A stretch of 41,798 bases of DNA from Candidatus Omnitrophota bacterium (GTDB lineage: Bacteria; Omnitrophota; Gorgyraeia; Zapsychrales; Zapsychraceae), in contig JAKQAH010000035.1 of the NCBI GenBank assembly GCA_029568545.1, positions 1 to 41,798 on the forward strand. Reading direction: 5' to 3'. Each line of letters opens with the position of its first letter. Position 1 is the stretch's first letter. The position numbers were made by a program, and so were the translations under genes. Positions 30,615 to 40,550 of the stretch are shown in pieces. Below the pieces are notes generated by a model. It did not search any database. It saw nothing but the letters and a program-made list of their open reading frames with translations, and was not told the DNA's origin.

Positions 30615-31699
30615 AGGTCCTCGATCCGCGAAATATTCATCAGCAAGGCCACCGCGATCATGTTAAAAATCAATGCCGACCCGCCGTAGCTGACGAACGG
30701 CAGAGGCAATCCTTTCGTCGGAAACGCCCCGATGCTCACCCCGATATTGATCACCGCCTGAAGCCCGATCAGCATCACGATGCCAAAGGCAAGGAAATAA
30801 CCGAACGGTTCGGTTGTGCGTTTAACGATACGGGCCCCTTGCCAGATCAATGCGGAAAATAAAATAACAACCGCGAGCGTTCCCAGCAGCCCCAATTCTT
30901 CACCAACAATCGATAAAATGAAGTCCGTATGGGCCGCCGGAAGATAAAAAAGCTTCTGAACGCTCTGGCCCAAGCCGACCCCGAAAATCCCGCCTGATCC
31001 CAAAGCGATCTGGGATTGAGACAGCTGAAACCCTACGCCCTGCGCGTCTTTCCAGGGATCGATGAACGCGATAATCCTGCGTAGCCGGTAAGACTCGCTG
31101 ACAACAAGAAAGACCAAAAGCGGCACGCCGGATAAGGCCAAGCAACTCAAGTGAAGGATCCGCGCTCCGGCGACAAACATCATGATCAAAATCATTATGG
31201 CAATCAAAAAGGAATTTCCCAGATCGGGTTGCTTGACAATCAAGGCACATAGCACGCACAGGACCATAATCAAGGGGAAAAATCCCTCCCAGAAATTTCT
31301 TATCTTATTCTGTTTTCGCGACAGGAAATCCGCCAAATAGACCAAGATCACCAACTTGGCGAATTCGGAAGGCTGAAAATTGAAAAACCCGATTTTAAAC
31401 CAGCGCCGAGCGCCGAAACTGGCCCTGCCGATACCGGGAACAAGAACAAGCACCAAAAGAACGATCGCAACGATCAACAGCGGTTTGGCCGCTTGTTTTA
31501 AAATCCGGTAATCGATCGCCATAGTGCCCAGCGCTGCCAGAAGCGCGATGCAAAGAAACAGGATATGCCGGCCAAGATAATACGTTTTATCTCCAAGCTC
31601 CTGCAAGGCATAAATACCGCTCGCGCTGTAGATCATAATGATCCCGAGGCTGATCAGAAGCGTTACGATAACAGCGATGGATATACGGATATCACGCAT
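30611..31699 (-). CDS. ftsW: SEDS septal glycosyltransferase FtsW
   Basis: A 362-residue polytopic membrane protein of the SEDS family with about ten helices. Family marks are RASFGARRWFKIGFFNFQPSEFAKLVILVYLADFLSRKQ, VKQPDLGNSFLIA, the catalytic-loop region GFQLSQSQIALGSGGIFGVGLGQSVQKLFYLPAAHTDFILSIVGEELG and GLPLPFVSYGGSALIFNM. It polymerises lipid II with the class B PBP FtsI encoded upstream. Position between murD and murG identifies FtsW rather than RodA. Confidence 0.95.
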   Translation of the reverse strand: MRDIRISIAVIVTLLISLGIIMIYSASGIYALQELGDKTYYLGRHILFLCIALLAALGTMAIDYRILKQAAKPLLIVAIVLLVLVLVPGIGRASFGARRWFKIGFFNFQPSEFAKLVILVYLADFLSRKQNKIRNFWEGFFPLIMVLCVLCALIVKQPDLGNSFLIAIMILIMMFVAGARILHLSCLALSGVPLLVFLVVSESYRLRRIIAFIDPWKDAQGVGFQLSQSQIALGSGGIFGVGLGQSVQKLFYLPAAHTDFILSIVGEELGLLGTLAVVILFSALIWQGARIVKRTTEPFGYFLAFGIVMLIGLQAVINIGVSIGAFPTKGLPLPFVSYGGSALIFNMIAVALLMNISRIEDL

Positions 31700-31700
31700 G

Positions 31701-33011
31701 TCATGTTAACCGACGGACAATGTCTTTGAAAACACGCCCGCGGTCCTCATAGTCCTTGAACATGTCAAAGCTCGCGCACATCGGGCTCAAAAGAACGCAA
31801 TCGCCCTTGGCGGCGCTTTGCCGAGCCTGGAGAACGGCCTCCTCCAGCGTCGAGCATTCCTGAAGATCAACAAGCTTTTCGAATGTCTGACGGATTTTCT
31901 TTCTCGCTTCGCCGATCGCGTACATCCGCTTGACCTTCTGCTGAACGATCTTTGACAGAACCGAAAAATCAATGTTCTTATCGCGGCCGCCGCAAATCAT
32001 CAGAATCGGCTGGTTCAGGCTTTGCAGCGCCCACATCCCCGCTTCGGCCGTTGTCGCCTTGGAATCATTAATGAAATCAATGCCATCGAGGCAGCGCACG
32101 CTCTCCAACCGGTGTTCCACCCCCTTGAATTCCCGGAAAACTTTTTCGCAACAATCATCATCGATCCCAAGGATCCTCCCCACTTCCAAAACGGCTAAAT
32201 GGTTTGGATTCCGCGCCTTCTCCCCCGGCGCACCCGTGTTGAAATAAACAACCCAGGATTTAATGTCTTTTGCCGCCTCCGCCATTTTGGGATCTTGAGC
32301 ATTGAGAACGGCAAAATCTTTTTGATCCTGATTCAAAAAGAGACGCATCTTGGCCTGGAAATATTCCTCCAGATCCTTGTGACGGTCGAGATGGTTCTGG
32401 TTAAAATTTAAGAGTACCGCAATATGCGGCTGAAAACCTTTGACTCTTAGATCTTGGGCGGAAGCCCGGCGAAACGGCGAAACAGGATCAAGGACGGATT
32501 CCAGCTGAAAAGAACTGATCTCGAGAACAACATAATCGGTCTGAGCTAAGTCAAGAACAAACCCGGCCAACGGAGAACCAATGTTGCCGCACAAACACGC
32601 CTTATGGCCGGCCGCCACGATCATATCCCTGATCAAGGTGGATACGGTCGTCTTGCCGTTGCTTCCAGTGATAGCAATGATCGGCTTATCGCAAAACTGC
32701 GAAGCGAATTCGACCTCGCCAAGAACAAGAGTGCCGTTCTCATTGGCCCATTGGACCGGCGGGGCATCAAAACGCACGCCCGGGCTCACAACGACGATAT
32801 CGCTGTCCTCAACGAACGCCCGGCTATGGCCCTGGCATTCCAAAACAACATTTTGTTGCTTGGCCCAATCCCTGAACTCGTGGGGAAAGCTCTCCTCTGG
32901 GCCCAACTCCGAGATCTTGGCTTTTCCGCCGAGAGCAGTCACCAGGCGCGCCAAAGCCATCCCGCTCCGCTTTCCTCCGACGATCGTGACTCGTTTTCCT
33001 TTGATATTCAT
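31701..33011 (-). CDS. murD: UDP-MurNAc-L-alanine--D-glutamate ligase
   Basis: A 436-residue Mur ligase. The N-terminal domain begins KRVTIVGGKRSGMALARLVTALG. ATP-binding GSNGKTTVSTLI is at ~115. The central domain includes VLEISSFQLE and VLLNFNQNHLDRH, and the C-terminal domain has FINDSKATTAEAGMWAL and ICGGRDKN. Length is typical. It starts 21 bases after mraY and abuts ftsW. Confidence 0.96.
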   Translation of the reverse strand: MNIKGKRVTIVGGKRSGMALARLVTALGGKAKISELGPEESFPHEFRDWAKQQNVVLECQGHSRAFVEDSDIVVVSPGVRFDAPPVQWANENGTLVLGEVEFASQFCDKPIIAITGSNGKTTVSTLIRDMIVAAGHKACLCGNIGSPLAGFVLDLAQTDYVVLEISSFQLESVLDPVSPFRRASAQDLRVKGFQPHIAVLLNFNQNHLDRHKDLEEYFQAKMRLFLNQDQKDFAVLNAQDPKMAEAAKDIKSWVVYFNTGAPGEKARNPNHLAVLEVGRILGIDDDCCEKVFREFKGVEHRLESVRCLDGIDFINDSKATTAEAGMWALQSLNQPILMICGGRDKNIDFSVLSKIVQQKVKRMYAIGEARKKIRQTFEKLVDLQECSTLEEAVLQARQSAAKGDCVLLSPMCASFDMFKDYEDRGRVFKDIVRRLT

Positions 33012-33032
33012 GAGGCAGGCTATTTCAGCTTC

Positions 33033-34121
33033 CTATCTGATTTTCAGCGTCATCAGGGTTATCAGCGCCAGAACGATCGCGATGATCCAGAACCGGATGA
33101 TGATCTTGGATTCATTCCAGCCCGACAATTGCAGGTGATGATGCAGAGGAGACATTTTGAACAGCTTCTTGCCGCGCACCCTGACCGACCAGATCTGTAA
33201 AATGACCGACGTGGCTTCCAGGACGAAAATACCGCCCATAATGACCAGCAAGAACTCTTTCTTGATCAAGACAGCGATCACGCCCAGCGTGCCGCCGAGA
33301 GACAGCGACCCGACATCTCCCATGAAAACGGTTGCCGGATAACAGTTGAACCATAAAAACCCTAAGCTCGCTCCCATGATGGCGGAACAAAAGACGGCTA
33401 ATTCGCCGGTTCCCGGAATATAGGGAATGAACAAATACGCGCTGAAAGCTAAATGACCGGTGATGTAGCTGAGCACGGCGAGGGTCAACCCGACCATCAA
33501 CACGCAGCCGATCGCCAATCCATCAAGCCCGTCGGTAAGATTAACGGCATTGGATGTTCCGATCACGACCAAAGCGCCAAAGGGAATATAAAAAATCCCC
33601 AGATCGATGATAATGTCCTTGAAGAACGGGAGGTCCATTTGCGTGGGAGTGTCGGGATTAAAATAAACATAGCTGCCGATAAAACATCCTAAGAGGATCT
33701 CCCAGATCAATTTCGTGCGTTTGGTCAATCCTCTCTTCTTGCCTGATCGGGTCAGTTTAACATAATCATCGACCCATCCCAAGATCGCAAGATAGGCGCA
33801 GGTAAATGCCGTCAGAAGAATGTAGCGGTTCCCCAGATCCGCCCACAAAAAAACAGAGAGCAGAATGCTGATAATGATAAAAACACCACCCATCGTGGGT
33901 GTTCCTTCTTTAGTGTGATGAAAGGGATCGAGGGCCGGGCAATCATCCCTTTTCGCGATCTCCCGGATCTTCATCTTCTTCAGCTTCTCGATAAAAAAGG
34001 GGCCGAGAGCGATGCAAAGAAGAAAGGTCGTCAATCCTGCCATCGCGGTGCGGAACGTGATGTACCGGAAGATATTGAGGCCGGAAAAAATAAAACGGAA
34101 TTCAGACAAGTAATAAAGCAT
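33033..34121 (-). CDS. mraY: Phospho-MurNAc-pentapeptide transferase MraY
   Basis: A 362-residue ten-helix membrane enzyme that makes lipid I from undecaprenyl phosphate and UDP-MurNAc-pentapeptide. Catalytic and metal sites visible are DDYVKLTRSGKKRGLT (DD pair), NAVNLTDGLDGLAIG, FMGDVGSLSLGG and the HHH motif in FKMSPLHHHLQLSGWNESKIIIRFWI. TPTMGGVFII near the N-terminus is also conserved. The position between murF and murD is canonical. Confidence 0.98.
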   Translation of the reverse strand: MLYYLSEFRFIFSGLNIFRYITFRTAMAGLTTFLLCIALGPFFIEKLKKMKIREIAKRDDCPALDPFHHTKEGTPTMGGVFIIISILLSVFLWADLGNRYILLTAFTCAYLAILGWVDDYVKLTRSGKKRGLTKRTKLIWEILLGCFIGSYVYFNPDTPTQMDLPFFKDIIIDLGIFYIPFGALVVIGTSNAVNLTDGLDGLAIGCVLMVGLTLAVLSYITGHLAFSAYLFIPYIPGTGELAVFCSAIMGASLGFLWFNCYPATVFMGDVGSLSLGGTLGVIAVLIKKEFLLVIMGGIFVLEATSVILQIWSVRVRGKKLFKMSPLHHHLQLSGWNESKIIIRFWIIAIVLALITLMTLKIR

Positions 34122-34135
34122 GCGGGTGCGGGATC

Positions 34136-35500
34136 TTATTTAAAATGTTTTTCCAGATAGGCGACAACTCTTTCCATATGCATTCCCCGCGATCCTTTGA
34201 CGAGGATCGCATCCCCGGGACGGCAAATCCTGTTAAGCTGCCGTTCCACATCCTTCAAATCGCTGCTATGCCGCGCGATAACATGGCTCGATAAACGACG
34301 GAGCGCTTGCGCGATATACCGGGCCTGCCTGCCCATCGTCACGACTACATTCGCCGTTGACTGCGCGATCTCCCTGCCGATCGACTCATGTAGTTTCCTT
34401 GACTGCGGGCCCAATTCAAGCATGTCCGCACAAACAATGATTTTCCGGCCGCGGACATGCAACGCATCGAGAGTTTTAATCGCGCTTTTAAAGGAAACAG
34501 GATTGGCATTGTACGTGTCATTGATCAGCCACATCTGCCCCATTTTCCTGATTTCCTGGCGGCCGCCCCGGAATTTAAAGCGGCTTAAGCCGACAACGAT
34601 ATCATTATAACGAATTTTAAAGGCCCGACCACAAGAAATTGAACTTAATGCATTGTAAACATTGTGGATGGCCGGGGTCTGAAGCGAGAACCGATAACCG
34701 TTGACCTGAAACTGAACGCCGCAGTTATTCTTGGCACAAACATTGACGGCTTGATACGCAACCTTGCTGCTGCACCCGACACGGATGATCTTTCTTCGGC
34801 CTCTTTTTTTTGCCAAACCCCGCAGATAAGGATCATCGGCGTTAAAAATGACGAGTCCGCGCGAATCCATGTAATTGATCATCTGGGATTTTTCGCGAAA
34901 AACGCCCGCGCGCGACCTTAACCTTTCCAAATGGGATTCCCCGATATTCGTGAAGATCGTTACCGTCGGGCGAGTAATCCGGGCCAGCCATCGGATATCT
35001 CCGGGCTGATTGGTGCCGAGCTCAAGGACAGCGATCTCATGCGAAGAATTAAGCTTGAGAAGGGTCAACGGGACCCCGTATTGATTATTTTCCGTCCCGA
35101 CATTCTTTAAAACCTTATATTTCCTGACGAGAACAGATGCTACCATCTCTTTGGTCGTCGTCTTGCCCGTGCTCCCTGTGATCGCGATCACCGGAATATC
35201 AAATCGTTGGCGGTGCCAACCCGCAATCTGCCCCAAAGCTTGGGTCGTATCGCGCACGCGAATGACAGGAACGCCCGCAAAACCGGCGGTCTTTTGAGAA
35301 ACAATGACCGCAACAGCCCCTTTGTCGACGGCCTCCTTGATGAAATCATGCCCGTCAAATTTCGGCCCTTTGATCGCAATAAAAGCCTCCCCCCGATTGA
35401 TCGTGCGCGTATTGATGGAGAAGCCTTTGACAATGGTCGACGCATCCGCCGATGCGGACAATGCGTTCGTGATTTCCTTGATTTTCTGGACTGTCAGCAT
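34136..35500 (-). CDS. murF: UDP-MurNAc-tripeptide--D-Ala-D-Ala ligase
   Basis: A 454-residue Mur ligase adding the D-Ala-D-Ala made by Ddl. The N-terminal domain has FSINTRTINRGEAFIAIKGPKFDGHDFIKEAVDKGA. ATP-binding ITGSTGKTTTKEMVASVL is at ~108. The central part has AVLELGTNQPGDIRWLARITRPTVTIFTNIGESHLERL, and the C-terminal domain has LINDTYNANPVSFKSAIKTL and VKGSRGMHMERVV. The 3' half is unusually basic in places (KKRGRRKIIRVG). It overlaps murE by seven bases. Confidence 0.96.
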   Translation of the reverse strand: MLTVQKIKEITNALSASADASTIVKGFSINTRTINRGEAFIAIKGPKFDGHDFIKEAVDKGAVAVIVSQKTAGFAGVPVIRVRDTTQALGQIAGWHRQRFDIPVIAITGSTGKTTTKEMVASVLVRKYKVLKNVGTENNQYGVPLTLLKLNSSHEIAVLELGTNQPGDIRWLARITRPTVTIFTNIGESHLERLRSRAGVFREKSQMINYMDSRGLVIFNADDPYLRGLAKKRGRRKIIRVGCSSKVAYQAVNVCAKNNCGVQFQVNGYRFSLQTPAIHNVYNALSSISCGRAFKIRYNDIVVGLSRFKFRGGRQEIRKMGQMWLINDTYNANPVSFKSAIKTLDALHVRGRKIIVCADMLELGPQSRKLHESIGREIAQSTANVVVTMGRQARYIAQALRRLSSHVIARHSSDLKDVERQLNRICRPGDAILVKGSRGMHMERVVAYLEKHFK

Positions 35501-36954
35501 GTCAGAAATTTCTTGACGATTTCCCGCTCATTGAAATAGACGGGACCGTTCGCAAAGATTTGATACATCTCATGGCCCTTGCCGGCGATCAAGACCGCAT
35601 CGCCGCTCTTGGCCATCTTCAGGGCCTGCCCGATCGCTTCTTCCCGGTTGACAATCACTTTATAATTATCCCGTTGAAATCCGGGAAGGATCTGATCGAT
35701 GATCGATTGGGGATCTTCATTTCGGGGATTGTCACTTGTGACAAATGCGAAATCCGCCAGCCGGCCGGCCACCTCGCCCATCAGCGGGCGTTTTGTTTTA
35801 TCGCGGTTGCCGCCGCAGCCGAAGACGAGAATGATCTTTGCTTTGCTGATCTTGCGGACCGTTTCCAGGACATTTTTCAGCGCATCCTGCGTGTGCGCGT
35901 AATCGATAAAAACAGAAAACTTCTGCCCACAGTCAACACGCTCCAGGCGCCCGGGAACGGCCCCCAAGCGATCGATCCCTTTCCGAATGTCTTTCAAACT
36001 CACTCCTTCGGCGAGACACATCGAAATCGCCGCCAGAATATTGTAAATGTTATACATTCCGACGAGCCTCGTTTTAATCTCGACCTTGCCCTCCAATGCG
36101 ATCAGCGCAAATCGGCTCCCTGACATGTCCATCCGGATTTTTTTCGCCATGACGTCCGCCGTCCGCTCAATCCCGTACGTCACGACCTTCGCCTGCGTCA
36201 TCGATAGCAGCCTTTGGCCATAAGGATCGTCTATGTTGATAACAGCCGTGCTTCCCGGCCCCAAATTCCTGAACAAAAGCGATTTGGCCTGAAAATAATT
36301 CTCCCTCGTTTCATGATAATCCAGATGATCGCTGGTCAAATTCGTGAAGATCGCCCCTTTGAAATCGATGCCGTGAACGCGGTCCTGGGTCAAAGCGTGC
36401 GAAGAAACCTCCATGACGCAATAAGGCACATGTTGCCAAGCCAAACTCGTCAGAAAATGTTGGTTATCAAGAAAACCCGGCGTCGTCTGCCCCGCCGGCA
36501 CAACGGTATCTGCCAACCGATAGTTGACCGTGCCGATGACCCCGCACTCTTTTTTCGCTTGCCCTAAGATAGCCTCGAACAAATACGTGATCGTTGTCTT
36601 TCCGTTGGTTCCTGTGATCCCGATCGTCCGCACCGTCTGGGACGGGTTACCATAAAGCCGGGAAACAACTTGATGCAAAAAGTCCTGCGCATCATCAACC
36701 TTCAAGAAGCAGATTCTTGGATGCTGCTCCTGCAGTTGCGTAACATCGGCCATCGTCGCCACGGCAAAGACCCGTCGGGAACATGCCTCCTTGATATAGT
36801 CTGCCCCATCGTGAACTTTCCCGTGAAGCGCTACAAAAAGGCCCCCCATCATGGCTTTGCGCGAATCGCAGCTGATGGAAAGAATATCCACGGATTCAAA
36901 GCGCGGATCGATCTTTCCCCGGTAGATATCATGCAATAATTCATTTAATTTCAT
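35494..36954 (-). CDS. murE: UDP-MurNAc-L-Ala-D-Glu--meso-DAP ligase
   Basis: A 486-residue Mur ligase. The N-terminal domain has ILSISCDSRKAMMGGLFVALHGKVHDGADYIKEA. ATP-binding GITGTNGKTTITYLFE is at ~113. It continues MEVSSHALTQDRVHGIDFKGAIFTNLTSDHLDYH and C-terminal VFIDYAHTQDALKNVL. The substrate motif SDNPRNEDP (DNPR) indicates meso-diaminopimelate rather than lysine, so the peptidoglycan is of the DAP type. Confidence 0.97.
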   Translation of the reverse strand: MKLNELLHDIYRGKIDPRFESVDILSISCDSRKAMMGGLFVALHGKVHDGADYIKEACSRRVFAVATMADVTQLQEQHPRICFLKVDDAQDFLHQVVSRLYGNPSQTVRTIGITGTNGKTTITYLFEAILGQAKKECGVIGTVNYRLADTVVPAGQTTPGFLDNQHFLTSLAWQHVPYCVMEVSSHALTQDRVHGIDFKGAIFTNLTSDHLDYHETRENYFQAKSLLFRNLGPGSTAVINIDDPYGQRLLSMTQAKVVTYGIERTADVMAKKIRMDMSGSRFALIALEGKVEIKTRLVGMYNIYNILAAISMCLAEGVSLKDIRKGIDRLGAVPGRLERVDCGQKFSVFIDYAHTQDALKNVLETVRKISKAKIILVFGCGGNRDKTKRPLMGEVAGRLADFAFVTSDNPRNEDPQSIIDQILPGFQRDNYKVIVNREEAIGQALKMAKSGDAVLIAGKGHEMYQIFANGPVYFNEREIVKKFLTC

Positions 36955-36969
36955 TACTATGGCCTTTTT

Positions 36970-38646
36970 TTAATCGGAGATCCTAAGATACTTCAGCGCA
37001 TCCGACATAACCTCCTGAAAGACCGGGGCGCACACTGTTCCGCCGAAATAACTTGGATGAGGCTGATCAAGAATAACAATCGCCGCTAACCGGGGATTGT
37101 CCGCGGGCGCAAATCCCATAAAGCTGGCGTAATATTTCCCCATCACATACCTTCCATCGATCACCTTGCGGGCCGTTCCGGTCTTGCCGGCCACCTTGAC
37201 TCCTTTGATCTGGGCTTTTTTAGCCGTCCCGTTCTCGACGACTCCTTTGAGGATTTCCGTAACACGCCTGGCGGTTGTCGCATCGATCACCCGATCGACT
37301 TCTTGCGGCTCAAAGGCTTTAATAATCTGGTTGTTGTTATCCTCGACGTATTTTACCACAAACGGCTTCATGAAAACCCCTTCATTAGCGATGGCTGCAA
37401 GAGCACAAACCAGCTGAAGCGAAGTCACCGTCACTTCATAGCCGATAGGGATCGCGCCGATGGTTGTCTTGGACCATTGCGATGGGTCCTTAAGCCAGCC
37501 GTTCACTTCCCCGAGCAGATCGATCCCGGTCGGAAGGCCAAATCGGAACCTTTGGGCATATTTATAGATATTGGCCGGCCCAACTTTCTGCGCGATCTTA
37601 ACAACCCCGATATTGCTCGAAACACCGATGACATCCCTGAATGTCAGCGTGCCGTGGGGCGTGTGATCCGTCAGAATATGGTTGGCAATGCGGAATTTCC
37701 CGTTTTCGCAAAAGATCTTATCTTCTTCCGTAAAAATATTTTCTGCCAGAGCGGCGGCTGTGGTAATAACTTTAAACACCGAACCCGGTTCGTACACATA
37801 GCTGATAGCCCTGTTGGTACGGCTTTCGACAGTGCTTTTCGCCACATCATCCAGATTATAAGTCGGGCGATTGGCCAAAGCCAGGATCTCCCCCGTCTTG
37901 ACGTCCATAACAATGATGATGGCCGCTTTTGCGTCATACTTTTGATAAGCTTTCTCCAGCGCCCGTTCGGCGATATATTGAATCGTCTCATCAATGGTCA
38001 GCACAAGATGAAAGCCGTCTTGGGGAGGAACATAGCTTTCCCCGATCTGCAGCTGGGTCTGGTGCGCATCGCGCAGAACCTGCATTTGCCCCGGCCGACC
38101 TCTAAGATACCGGTTGTAAAACAGCTCCAGGCCTTCCAGGCCGTCATTATCTGTATCGGCAAAGCCGATCACATGAGCCGCCAGGTTGCCGTTAGGATAA
38201 TAACGTTTGCTCTCCCGGCGGAAGCCCAGGCCTTTGATCTTTAGCTTCTTGATCGCTTCTGTTGTTTCGGCGGATAATTTCCGTTGAAGCCAAACAAAGT
38301 ATTTCTCGCGGCTTAACCGCTGCGCGATCGTGTCAGGAGCCATCCCCAACAACGGCGCCAACTTCTGGATAGCCTCTTTTTTCTCCTCGGCGGACATAAC
38401 GCGCGGATTGGCGTAAAGCGAATAAACCGGCACGTTAAATGCCAGCGGCCTGAGATTGCGGTCATAGATCGTGCCGCGAACAGGCTCCAATTCGAAAGAA
38501 TAGTTGTGCTGCTTCTGGGCTTTATCGGCTAGAAACGTCGAGGAATAAACCTGAATGAGGATCAATTTGACGGCAAAAACGAACAGGCAGCCTAAGAGGA
38601 CTAGGGTGACCAGGCTGAAACGAAAGGCATGTTTTTGATTAGGCAT
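36970..38646 (-). CDS. ftsI: Septal class B penicillin-binding protein FtsI
   Basis: A 558-residue bitopic transpeptidase. One membrane helix (FSLVTLVLLGCLFVFAVKLILIQVY) precedes the pedestal domain (RGTIYDRNLRPLAFNVPVYSLYANP). The transpeptidase domain has active-site serine SVFK in YEPGSVFKVITTAAA (~293), the SSN motif in GVSSNIGVVKIAQ and KTGT in VAGKTGTARKVIDG. No PASTA domains follow. It works with FtsW, encoded in the same operon. A 94-base gap separates it from ftsL, and no gene is seen in that gap. Confidence 0.95.
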   Translation of the reverse strand: MPNQKHAFRFSLVTLVLLGCLFVFAVKLILIQVYSSTFLADKAQKQHNYSFELEPVRGTIYDRNLRPLAFNVPVYSLYANPRVMSAEEKKEAIQKLAPLLGMAPDTIAQRLSREKYFVWLQRKLSAETTEAIKKLKIKGLGFRRESKRYYPNGNLAAHVIGFADTDNDGLEGLELFYNRYLRGRPGQMQVLRDAHQTQLQIGESYVPPQDGFHLVLTIDETIQYIAERALEKAYQKYDAKAAIIIVMDVKTGEILALANRPTYNLDDVAKSTVESRTNRAISYVYEPGSVFKVITTAAALAENIFTEEDKIFCENGKFRIANHILTDHTPHGTLTFRDVIGVSSNIGVVKIAQKVGPANIYKYAQRFRFGLPTGIDLLGEVNGWLKDPSQWSKTTIGAIPIGYEVTVTSLQLVCALAAIANEGVFMKPFVVKYVEDNNNQIIKAFEPQEVDRVIDATTARRVTEILKGVVENGTAKKAQIKGVKVAGKTGTARKVIDGRYVMGKYYASFMGFAPADNPRLAAIVILDQPHPSYFGGTVCAPVFQEVMSDALKYLRISD

Positions 38647-38740
38647 ATCGGGCTATCGGTACCGTCGGATCATATGCGCACAACGCAGGCACACGCTTCC
38701 GGAATCGGACAAAGGCGATACAATAAAAGATTTCTGGAAT

Positions 38741-39127
38741 CTATTCGGCTGTTTTGGCTTGAGCCTCGATGCCAAGGGACAGCAAACTGAACAAAGGATT
38801 AACCTGCTTCGCAAGCCTGGGGCCTTGATCTAATGATTTGTCTTGCGCCAGCATCTCCTCCGAGGCGACAATTTGCACAACATCATCAGCGTCGGCAAAC
38901 TGCATATCGGAGTTTTCTTTCAGCATGGTCACGCCAATATGATTGACGGACTTCAGCATGAGAATCTTATAGGTCGCATCCCCGTTCTTTTCTACAAGAC
39001 TTCGGATCTCCTGTTCCTTTGCATTGCCCCTGTAGGCCAGGTCAACAATTTGCATCCGCATATGAATGTACGCCAACGCCAGGATAACGACAATACCCAT
39101 AAATTTGAAGAATTTACACAGTTGCAT
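38741..39127 (-). CDS. ftsL: FtsL-like division protein
   Basis: A 128-residue bitopic protein between rsmH and ftsI, the canonical place of ftsL. It has a short cytoplasmic start, a membrane helix (FMGIVVILALAYIHMRMQIVDLAY, ~9-32), then a region of moderate coiled-coil character (AKEQEIRSLVEKNGDATYKILMLKSVNHI). The C-terminal tail (~80-128) is longer than usual and acidic to mixed. FtsL sequences diverge strongly, so the call rests on topology and position. It is adjacent to the rsmH stop codon. Confidence 0.78.
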   Translation of the reverse strand: MQLCKFFKFMGIVVILALAYIHMRMQIVDLAYRGNAKEQEIRSLVEKNGDATYKILMLKSVNHIGVTMLKENSDMQFADADDVVQIVASEEMLAQDKSLDQGPRLAKQVNPLFSLLSLGIEAQAKTAE

Positions 39128-40075
39128 TTAAATCCTTTCTGCGATCCGCAACCGGGCACTGCGCGCCCGGGGATTGGATTTAGCCTCGCATTCGCTCGGC
39201 CGCAAAGGTTTTTTGGTAATCAAACGGAACTTCCCGGCTCTTGCCCAATCACGGAACTTCTGCTTAACAATCCTGTCTTCTAGCGAATGAAATGAGATGA
39301 CGCCGATACGCCCTCCGGCAGCTAAGACCGCGCCGCACTTTCCCAGGGCTTCCTCAAGCGCCTCCAACTCCCGATTGACCGCAATCCGCAACGCCTGAAA
39401 CGTCCTGGTCGCCGGATGAATCTTTTCCCTTCCCGCATGATGCGGCATGGCCCGAAGAACAATGTCGCTTAGCTCCTTGGTCGTCTCAATGGGCTTGTGC
39501 GACCGGCGTTCGACAATGGAGCGCGCTATGCGGCGGTGCCAGCGCTCTTCCCCAAAATCCTTGAGGATCAAGGAAATCTCCTCTTGCGATAACGAATTCA
39601 CCAGATCAAACGCCGAAATATAACTCTCCTGATCCATCCGCATATCCAGGGGACCTTCTGCCCGAAAACTGAACCCTCTTGAAGGATCGTTGAGCTGAAA
39701 ACTGGACAGCCCGAGATCCAATAAAATGCGGTCAGCGGCGCGAATCCCGTGCCGAGCCAGGATCTCGTCGATATGGCAATAGTTGTCATAAACGAAATCA
39801 CACCGCGTCACATAGGCTGCTAAATTCATTTTAGCTACGGCTAAGGCACGGGCGTCGCGGTCGATCCCGACCAATCGTCCCTTTTCTCCAATGAGACCCA
39901 ATACGGCCTTCGCGTGGCCGCCCAGCCCTAACGTTCCGTCGACAAAAATATTGCCCGGCGCCGGTTTCAGATGCTCGATCACTTCATTGAGCATGACAGG
40001 AATATGCGACCGCTCCTCGCCGCCTCCGCTTTCTTGTGCGCGATCCATATTTTCCGTTCTGCCTGCATGACGCAT
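39128..40075 (-). CDS. rsmH: 16S rRNA (cytosine-1402-N4) methyltransferase RsmH
   Basis: A 315-residue SAM-dependent methyltransferase (formerly MraW) modifying C1402 in the ribosomal P site. The SAM site is FVDGTLGLGGHAKAVLGLIGEKGRLVGIDRDARAL. It continues DRILLDLGLSSFQLNDPSRGFSFRAEGPLDMRMDQ and ends with FHSLEDRIVKQKFRDWA and TKKPLRPSECEAKSNPRARSARLRIAER. The N-terminal ~20 residues (MRHAGRTENMDRAQESGGGEERSH) exceed the family norm; the true start may be the second ATG (MDRAQ). Confidence 0.97.
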   Translation of the reverse strand: MRHAGRTENMDRAQESGGGEERSHIPVMLNEVIEHLKPAPGNIFVDGTLGLGGHAKAVLGLIGEKGRLVGIDRDARALAVAKMNLAAYVTRCDFVYDNYCHIDEILARHGIRAADRILLDLGLSSFQLNDPSRGFSFRAEGPLDMRMDQESYISAFDLVNSLSQEEISLILKDFGEERWHRRIARSIVERRSHKPIETTKELSDIVLRAMPHHAGREKIHPATRTFQALRIAVNRELEALEEALGKCGAVLAAGGRIGVISFHSLEDRIVKQKFRDWARAGKFRLITKKPLRPSECEAKSNPRARSARLRIAERI

Positions 40076-40080
40076 GATAG

Positions 40081-40518
40081 TTAAAGATTGAGTATATTCT
40101 CGGCGATCTGCTCAAAGGATCCGCTGGAATTGTCATAGAACTCTTGCCAATTCTTCTTATCCCAAATCTCAATGCGGTTCGAGACGCCGATGAGAATGGC
40201 GTCTTTTTTGATGTCCGCATAATCTTTCAAATACTGGGGAATAATAAACCGTCCTTGCTTATCGGGAACGGCATCAATAGCGCCGGAAAAGAACATGCGG
40301 TTGAAGCTTCTCGTTTCCTTCTTGGTAAATGACATGGTCTTGAATTTTTGTTCCTGGACGCGCCACTCGTCCTCCGTGAACATGAAAATGCATTTGTCCA
40401 GACCGCGGGTCAGGAAGAACCGATCGATCCGGTATTCCTTGCAGACTTCGCGGAATTTCGCCGGCAGGATGAGCCTGCCTTTTTTATCAATGCCATGCTT
40501 GTATTCACCGTAAAACAT
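40081..40518 (-). CDS. mraZ: Transcriptional regulator MraZ
   Basis: A 145-residue AbrB-like double SpoVT/MraZ-fold protein, first gene of the dcw operon. Both repeats are visible: FYGEYKHGIDKKGRLILPAKFREV (~2-25) and FFSGAIDAVPDKQGRFIIPQYLKDYADI (~75-103), each with the DxKGR or DKQGR turn. MraZ represses its own operon by binding direct repeats in the promoter region; three such repeats are present here. GAGG lies before the ATG. Confidence 0.97.
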   Translation of the reverse strand: MFYGEYKHGIDKKGRLILPAKFREVCKEYRIDRFFLTRGLDKCIFMFTEDEWRVQEQKFKTMSFTKKETRSFNRMFFSGAIDAVPDKQGRFIIPQYLKDYADIKKDAILIGVSNRIEIWDKKNWQEFYDNSSGSFEQIAENILNL

Positions 40519-40550
40519 AGGGCCTCAATAGGACTAGTTATTAATAAAAT

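Noticed and set aside
37303-38244. 313-residue plus-strand ORF opposite ftsI
   Set aside because: Shadow of a strongly conserved gene on the other strand; no ribosome binding site, composition rich in Arg/His/Ile as expected from antisense.
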